A program made the position numbers and the translations under genes. Positions 59,257 through 64,000 of a DNA stretch of 64,000 bases are shown piece by piece. Position 1 is the first letter of the stretch. Each line of letters opens with the position of its first letter. The stretch covers positions 620,001 to 684,000 of the forward strand of contig WSYJ01000149.1 of the NCBI GenBank assembly GCA_020186115.1, given 5' to 3'. This DNA comes from Histomonas meleagridis (Eukaryota > Parabasalia > Tritrichomonadida > Dientamoebidae). A model generated the notes under the pieces. It was not told where the DNA came from, ran no database searches, and worked only from the letters and a program-made list of their open reading frames with translations.

Positions 59257-60015
59257 TTATTTATTAAATTGATATTTATCTATTGCCCTTTTTAATTTAT
59301 ATAAATACACTTGCTTCTGTTCGATTTTATCTTGAACTCTTGTTTTAAATTTCGAATTTATTTTTGATTTCTGTAAATTCCATATTTCTTCAAGTAGTTT
59401 GCAGTATAAAAACTTTGAGTTTAGTAATATAATAACAATTTCTTGCTTTTTATGAAAATTTTGATGTGAAAGAGGAGATGGAAGATTGTGAATCTTTTGG
59501 ATAACAGTATGTACTGAAGCTGTTATCGAATAGGTTTTATCTGAGACTGATGTAAAAAAATTAGTTCTGTTAGAAATATTTTGGAGGCTTACATTTAACT
59601 CAAAGTTAGGTGGAAATAAAAGCAATGATAGAAGATTCTCAAATTCTAAGAGAAGTTTTTCATTATGTTTACGTTCTTCAGTTTCTTCTATTTTTTTGTG
59701 TGATGGCTTTTGAGAAATAGAAATGATTTCTGATTGAACTTGATGAATTTGTAACTTCAAAATTTGATTTTCTTTTCGAATTTGTCTGAGTTCAATTAAA
59801 TTTTGTGACGAACATTCGAGCATTTTTTGTGCTTTGATTGCTTCATTTAGTGATATTTGATGACTTTCACTTTTTTCAATTTGATAATTGATTAATTTTT
59901 CCTTTGTTACAATTACTTCATTTCGTTTTTTCTTAATTTCATTTTCGAGCCCTTTGATTCGATTTTGTAATTCTTCAATAGCTTTTGCTGCTTTATTTTC
60001 TTCTGATTTTTCCAT
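59257..60015 (-). CDS. Coiled-coil protein of unknown function
   Basis: A 252-aa protein from ATG 60015. Residues 1-130 form a strong coiled coil (KAIEELQNRIKGLENEIKKK; LIELRQIRKENQILKLQIHQ). A more globular stretch with LLSLLLFPPNFELNVSL and SPLSHQNFHKKQE follows, then a basic C-terminus. No family recognised. The gene is divergent from the GH99-like gene with 83 bp between start codons, so the two probably share a promoter. A structural or centrosomal role is possible but not supported by a motif. Confidence 0.75.
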   Translation of the reverse strand: MEKSEENKAAKAIEELQNRIKGLENEIKKKRNEVIVTKEKLINYQIEKSESHQISLNEAIKAQKMLECSSQNLIELRQIRKENQILKLQIHQVQSEIISISQKPSHKKIEETEERKHNEKLLLEFENLLSLLLFPPNFELNVSLQNISNRTNFFTSVSDKTYSITASVHTVIQKIHNLPSPLSHQNFHKKQEIVIILLNSKFLYCKLLEEIWNLQKSKINSKFKTRVQDKIEQKQVYLYKLKRAIDKYQFNK

Positions 60016-60098
60016 TTTAGCAATTATAAACGTGCATAATTCAATTCCAAATTGTCATCAAAATTTGAAGGTAAAGTAACCTGCCAATAAACGTCTTT

Positions 60099-61217
60099 AT
60101 GAATGCAAAGGAAAAAACTGTTCTTTTCTTCATTATTAATACATTATCTCTAATTATATTATTTATTTCACGACACAATCCCTCAAGAATTGAAAAAGAC
60201 ACAAAATATAAAAAATATTCAAAAAAAGTTTTTGCATTATACTTTGGATGTTGGGGCACAATAGAAAATGATAAAGCTTTAGTATCTTGGTCTTATCAAA
60301 TTCGCTCTTCTTCACCAGAAAGAATTGTTCCACCAGATATACCATCAACTTTATATCCTAAATTAGGAATATATTCGTCACATAATGAATCTATCCTAAG
60401 ACATCACTGTTCTATCCTATCATCAATTGGAATTGATGCTATATTTTTATATTATTTTGGAACCAACCATTCTGATTTCTTTAATGATGGTTTTGAAAAG
60501 TTTTCAATTCAAACACTTGATCTTTTACTAAAAATTGTTCCTGATTATAACATTAAAGTAGGAATTTTTATACCTTTTTACAATTCACAAAATTATTATT
60601 CTTTAGAATCAGATATCAATTATTTTTATCAAAACTATAAAGAGAATCCATCCGTATTCTCTATTGATAACAAACCTGTTATATTATTTTCAGAGTCAAA
60701 TTTCATCAATTCATTTCCAACTTTGATATCTAAATTTCCAAATCTTTTCTTTATAAATACAATCACTTATTCAAGTGATGTTGGCGCGTCAATGGAAGAG
60801 GGATATGATGGTATTTTCACACTAGATGCTTCAGAAGGTCATATTTATGCATCCACAATTTCGAATTGGAAATTGATTAGTTCTATTTCAGCCGAAAGAA
60901 ACATGTTCTTTATTCCCACAGTATCACCTGGTTTCAACGATACACAAACAAGGAGATGGAGTTCTCCAATTTTGCAACGTAGTCGTGAAAATGGCGAATA
61001 TTACAATCGAATGTGGAAAGCTGCAATTGAAGCAAATCCACCCGCTGTGTTAATAAACTCTTTTAATAATTGGCTTCAAGGAACAATGATTGAACCAGCA
61101 ATCGAACATGGTAAATTCAAATATAATAAAGATATTTGGAGCGAATATGGCGATCCAATGAAATATATAAATTTAACAAAGCATTGGATATCAAAGTTCA
61201 AAAAACTTTCGATATGA
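60099..61217 (+). CDS. GH99-like (endo-alpha-1,2-mannosidase fold) protein lacking both catalytic Glu
   Basis: A 372-aa protein from ATG 60099. A short cytosolic start and one N-terminal hydrophobic anchor (TVLFFIINTLSLIILFI) give a type II topology, as in Golgi MANEA. The lumenal part follows GH99: ALYFGCWG, PPDIPSTLYPKLGIYSSHN, IGIDAIFLYYFG, YNIKVGIFIPFY, GYDGIFTLDASEGHIYAS and FFIPTVSPGFNDTQTRRW. The family's catalytic motif NEWHEGTQIE is NNWLQGTMIE here: the two active glutamates are replaced by Asn324 and Gln327. The protein is therefore probably inactive as a GH99 hydrolase, perhaps a lectin-like relative, or uses other residues. In the family the role is trimming of glucosylated mannose from N-glycans. 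Confidence 0.8.
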   Translation: MNAKEKTVLFFIINTLSLIILFISRHNPSRIEKDTKYKKYSKKVFALYFGCWGTIENDKALVSWSYQIRSSSPERIVPPDIPSTLYPKLGIYSSHNESILRHHCSILSSIGIDAIFLYYFGTNHSDFFNDGFEKFSIQTLDLLLKIVPDYNIKVGIFIPFYNSQNYYSLESDINYFYQNYKENPSVFSIDNKPVILFSESNFINSFPTLISKFPNLFFINTITYSSDVGASMEEGYDGIFTLDASEGHIYASTISNWKLISSISAERNMFFIPTVSPGFNDTQTRRWSSPILQRSRENGEYYNRMWKAAIEANPPAVLINSFNNWLQGTMIEPAIEHGKFKYNKDIWSEYGDPMKYINLTKHWISKFKKLSI

Positions 61218-61396
61218 AAATTCACAAATCATTTATTGTTATTTATAAAATATTTTTACTTAATTTTTCTATCTCGTTCATTTTGTATCATGAAGATCCA
61301 ATTTAATTCTGAAACTTTTGTTTCCATTTGGAAATGAAAACGCAAATTTATTAAAAGTAAAATGTTCTACAGTAAGTATTTATTGATAATTTAAGA

Positions 61397-64000
61397 TCAT
61401 TTTTTAGCATTTCGAGTCAATGTTTGGTTCTTAGTCCATAATTCCCCGATCAATCTCAATGCAGACTGATGTTTCTCTCTAAGTTCCGCCTGATTTCTTT
61501 CTGATTCGTCAAATTTCTGATTCATTTCTTTTAATTTTTCTCGTAATTCTTTATTTCTTTTATCCGAAAGATTTAATTTCTCTTTTAATTGCGACATATT
61601 AACAATTACTTTGTTCACGTTTTGTTTTAGTTCGCGTGAAACTTCTTTGTTTTTGTTGTATTTACTTTTTATTTCGTTCATTTCTTGTTTGGTTGATGAA
61701 AATTCCGATAAAATCGAATTAATTTGCGTCGATATCAGTTCGACAAGTTCGGCATCATTTAAAGAATTGATGTTGTTAATCGAACCTTTGATTTTTGCTA
61801 TTTGTTGCTCGAGAATAATTAAATTCGATTTTATTCCGTTATCAGTTTTGATTGATTTCATTTGTATTTCTGATTTGTTGTTGTCTTTGTTAGAATTCGC
61901 TTCAACTGATAAAATATTTAATGTTTTTGCTTTTAGTTTTTGGCACTTCTGTTCCAATTTGTTAATTTGATTATCTTTTTCTTTAATTATTTTGTCGAAA
62001 TCGTTGTCTTTATTTGAATTTACTTGAAGATTTAATATTTCTGTTTTTAGTTTTTGATTCTTTTGCTTTGTTTTATTTAAAAGTTCTTTCTGTATTTCTA
62101 TTTCTTTATTTTGTTGCTTTATTTGTGCTTCAAGTTTTGATATTTTTTCATTTTTATTATCATTTGAAACTTTATTTTGTAAATTTTTAATTTCTTCTTT
62201 TTGTTCATTAATTTTTAACTCGAGTTTTTTAATTAAATCTTTTGATGAATTTATTTGATTATTTAAATCTTCTTTTTTATTATCATTTTGTTGTAACTCA
62301 TGAATTAAGTTTTTACTTTTTTGTAATTCATTGTTTGAATTATCGATCATTTTAGTCAACTTTTCGATATTATTTTGTTGATTTTCAGATATTTCTTGTA
62401 ATTTAATAATTTGTTCATTTTTTTCCTTTATAATTTTCTCTTTTTCTTCATCGAAATTCTTTATTTCGGAATTCAATTTCTTGTTTTGATCAATTAAATC
62501 TTTGATTTCTTTTTGTGTTTTATTAACTTCGAAATTTAATGTTTCATTTTCTTTAATATAATTTTTATTTTGTAATTGATATTCTATTAATTGTTCTTTT
62601 AACTTATTTAATGTTTCATTTTCATTAAAAGTATTTTCATTTGATGAAATATTTTTAATATTACATTTAAGTTTTTGAATTTTTTCCTTTTTTGATTTTA
62701 ATTTATTTATAAGTTTTTCATTTTCATCCATAGCATTAACAAGTTCATTTTCTGTTTCTGTATTCATTTGTTGAATTCGAGTTAATTCATTTGTGAAATT
62801 TTCAGAATCGAATTCTTTTGACTTTTTAATTTCATTTAATTCTTGTTTTAATTTATTTATTTCATTATTTAAATCTAATTCTTTTTCTTGATTTCTAATT
62901 TTAATTTCATTTAATTCCTTTTCGATTAATTCATTTGTCGAATTATTTTTGTTTTTATTTGAAAGTTCATTTTGTAAATTTTCAATAACTTTTTTGTTGT
63001 TTTGTATTTGTAATAATAAATCTGAAACTTTTTCATTATCATTTGATTGATTACTGTTATTTAATTTTTGTTCAAGTTCAATTTTATCTTTTAATAATTT
63101 TTCTATTTCTTTTTTAGAGTTTTGTAATTCTTGATCAACTTGTTCTAAATCTTTAATATGCTTTTTAGCTTTATCAATTTGTTGTCTTAAGTCATCATTT
63201 TCTTTAACTAATTGATTAGTTACATTTGATGAAAGTAATTTATCTTTTAATTGTTGATTTTCTTCTTTTAAGTTTTTTATTTGATTTAATAAATTTTCTT
63301 TTGTTTCATTAAATTGTTTTAATAAATCATTATATTTAACTTGTAAATCATCATCATCATTGCCTAATAATATATTATTAGTATTATAAAGTTTTGATTT
63401 TAATTTTTCGATTTCTTGATTTAAAAGTTCTTTTTCTTCATTCGTTTGAGCTATAGTTTGTTGTTGATCATTTAAACATTTTTCATATGTCGGTATAACA
63501 GTTTGAATTTCTTCAATTTGTTGTTCAAGTGATTCAATTGTCACTTTATTTTCTTCGATTTTCTTATTAAGTTCAATATTTTGTTTTGTTAATTCGTCAT
63601 TTTTTTCAGTTAAGTTTAATATTTGTGCTTGAAAAGTTGAATCGTTTTGTATTTCGGATTTAATATCTAAAAGATTTTCTCTGTTTTTACGGACAACTCG
63701 AACAACATCTTGAACAAAATCATACCAAATTGATTGTTCTTCTAAAGAATCGACATAATTATTTATCGATGTAATCAAAACTGATATTCCTATACGTGCT
63801 TTAATTAATTCGATTAATTGTATAAATACTTCATCATTAGTCTTAAATAATAATGATTCAAGTAATATTAAACTTGTAATACTCTTTAGCAAAGGTTCTT
63901 TAGTTTCATCAATACATAAAGATATTAAAAATATAATCGTTGATTGTTTATCTTTCCTTTGTAATGATGAAATCGTTGATATGAACAATTTTGTAGCTGT
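61397..64000 (-). CDS. Long coiled-coil protein, 5' end beyond the window
   Basis: At least 867 residues, open to the right edge; 63988 is TTG, so the start is outside the window. The first 115 residues seen are helical and hydrophobic (LLKSITSLILLESLLFK; SIWYDFVQDVVRVVRKN), possibly an armadillo-like or dimerisation part. From about residue 120 to the end there is a nearly unbroken coiled coil of Asn/Lys/Glu/Gln/Leu heptads, as in Golgi tethers, centrosomal or tropomyosin-like proteins. The p115/USO1 layout (globular head, long coil) is an alternative, but the head is too short here to judge. The codons near the C-terminus are less AT-rich than those of the coil. Confidence 0.8.
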   Translation of the reverse strand, partial: TATKLFISTISSLQRKDKQSTIIFLISLCIDETKEPLLKSITSLILLESLLFKTNDEVFIQLIELIKARIGISVLITSINNYVDSLEEQSIWYDFVQDVVRVVRKNRENLLDIKSEIQNDSTFQAQILNLTEKNDELTKQNIELNKKIEENKVTIESLEQQIEEIQTVIPTYEKCLNDQQQTIAQTNEEKELLNQEIEKLKSKLYNTNNILLGNDDDDLQVKYNDLLKQFNETKENLLNQIKNLKEENQQLKDKLLSSNVTNQLVKENDDLRQQIDKAKKHIKDLEQVDQELQNSKKEIEKLLKDKIELEQKLNNSNQSNDNEKVSDLLLQIQNNKKVIENLQNELSNKNKNNSTNELIEKELNEIKIRNQEKELDLNNEINKLKQELNEIKKSKEFDSENFTNELTRIQQMNTETENELVNAMDENEKLINKLKSKKEKIQKLKCNIKNISSNENTFNENETLNKLKEQLIEYQLQNKNYIKENETLNFEVNKTQKEIKDLIDQNKKLNSEIKNFDEEKEKIIKEKNEQIIKLQEISENQQNNIEKLTKMIDNSNNELQKSKNLIHELQQNDNKKEDLNNQINSSKDLIKKLELKINEQKEEIKNLQNKVSNDNKNEKISKLEAQIKQQNKEIEIQKELLNKTKQKNQKLKTEILNLQVNSNKDNDFDKIIKEKDNQINKLEQKCQKLKAKTLNILSVEANSNKDNNKSEIQMKSIKTDNGIKSNLIILEQQIAKIKGSINNINSLNDAELVELISTQINSILSEFSSTKQEMNEIKSKYNKNKEVSRELKQNVNKVIVNMSQLKEKLNLSDKRNKELREKLKEMNQKFDESERNQAELREKHQSALRLIGELWTKNQTLTRNAKK

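Noticed and set aside
1-64000. Transposons, viral genes or bacterial operons
   Set aside because: I saw no transposase, integrase, capsid or polymerase motif, no terminal repeats and no operon-like spacing; single bacterial-like enzymes (HAD, MBL-fold) are ordinary in trichomonads.

Overview
The window reads as nuclear DNA of a parabasalid protist (trichomonad). The pointers are: strongly AT-rich intergenic DNA around mostly intronless genes on both strands; two DUF3447-type ankyrin genes and a BspA-like leucine-rich-repeat surface protein, both large families in trichomonads; typically eukaryotic machinery (VPS4, HECT and RBR ubiquitin ligases, FG nucleoporins, TBP, PLRG1/Prp46, DIM1, eS10); and short, divergently paired genes. 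The low GC suggests Tritrichomonas rather than Trichomonas vaginalis, but that is inference. Several long reading frames begin at TTG or GTG; for a eukaryote I moved those starts to the first plausible in-frame ATG.

Layout. 0.1-5.3 kb: VPS4 AAA ATPase, a CAMK-like kinase, an FCP1/SCP-like protein without its nucleophile, a HAD hydrolase and a glyoxalase-II-like metallo-hydrolase. 5.6-14.4 kb: a large ankyrin protein, a probable CYFIP/Sra-1 subunit of the SCAR/WAVE complex, a small coiled-coil protein and ribosomal protein eS10. 14.8-26.0 kb: two paralogous DUF3447-ankyrin loci facing the same way, with a tRNA-Met(CAU), an unknown 575-aa gene, an NTF2-domain protein and a broken small gene between them. 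26.6-38.9 kb: BspA-like membrane protein, UFD4/TRIP12-like HECT ligase, an FG-repeat protein made of about 40 perfect 60-bp units, a charged unknown protein and a SAM plus zinc-finger protein. 39.3-48.5 kb: PLRG1/Prp46, a decayed gene, a Nup58-like nucleoporin, an RPT5 proteasome ATPase copy missing its ATPase core, an 8-bp satellite, TBP and DIM1. 49.2-64.0 kb: STE20/GCK kinase, a 2297-aa DEAH helicase with an RBR ubiquitin-ligase tail, signal peptide peptidase, a GH99-like mannosidase lacking its catalytic glutamates, and two coiled-coil proteins, the last running off the window.

The most unusual structure is in the two DUF3447 loci. After an uninterrupted 1.2-kb N-terminal frame, each continues for about 2 kb as 11 or 14 single ankyrin modules of about 95 bp. 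Every module is free of stops and frameshifts. They are separated by AT-rich spacers of about 60-90 bp; those I followed in frame carry a stop or change frame. Each array ends in a module with a natural stop. At least three spacers contain no AG dinucleotide, so GT-AG splicing cannot remove them. Decayed modules lie just downstream of one array and elsewhere in the window, which gives an internal comparison. A CACTTTTT/AAAAAGTG octamer recurs upstream of many start codons and may be a shared promoter element.
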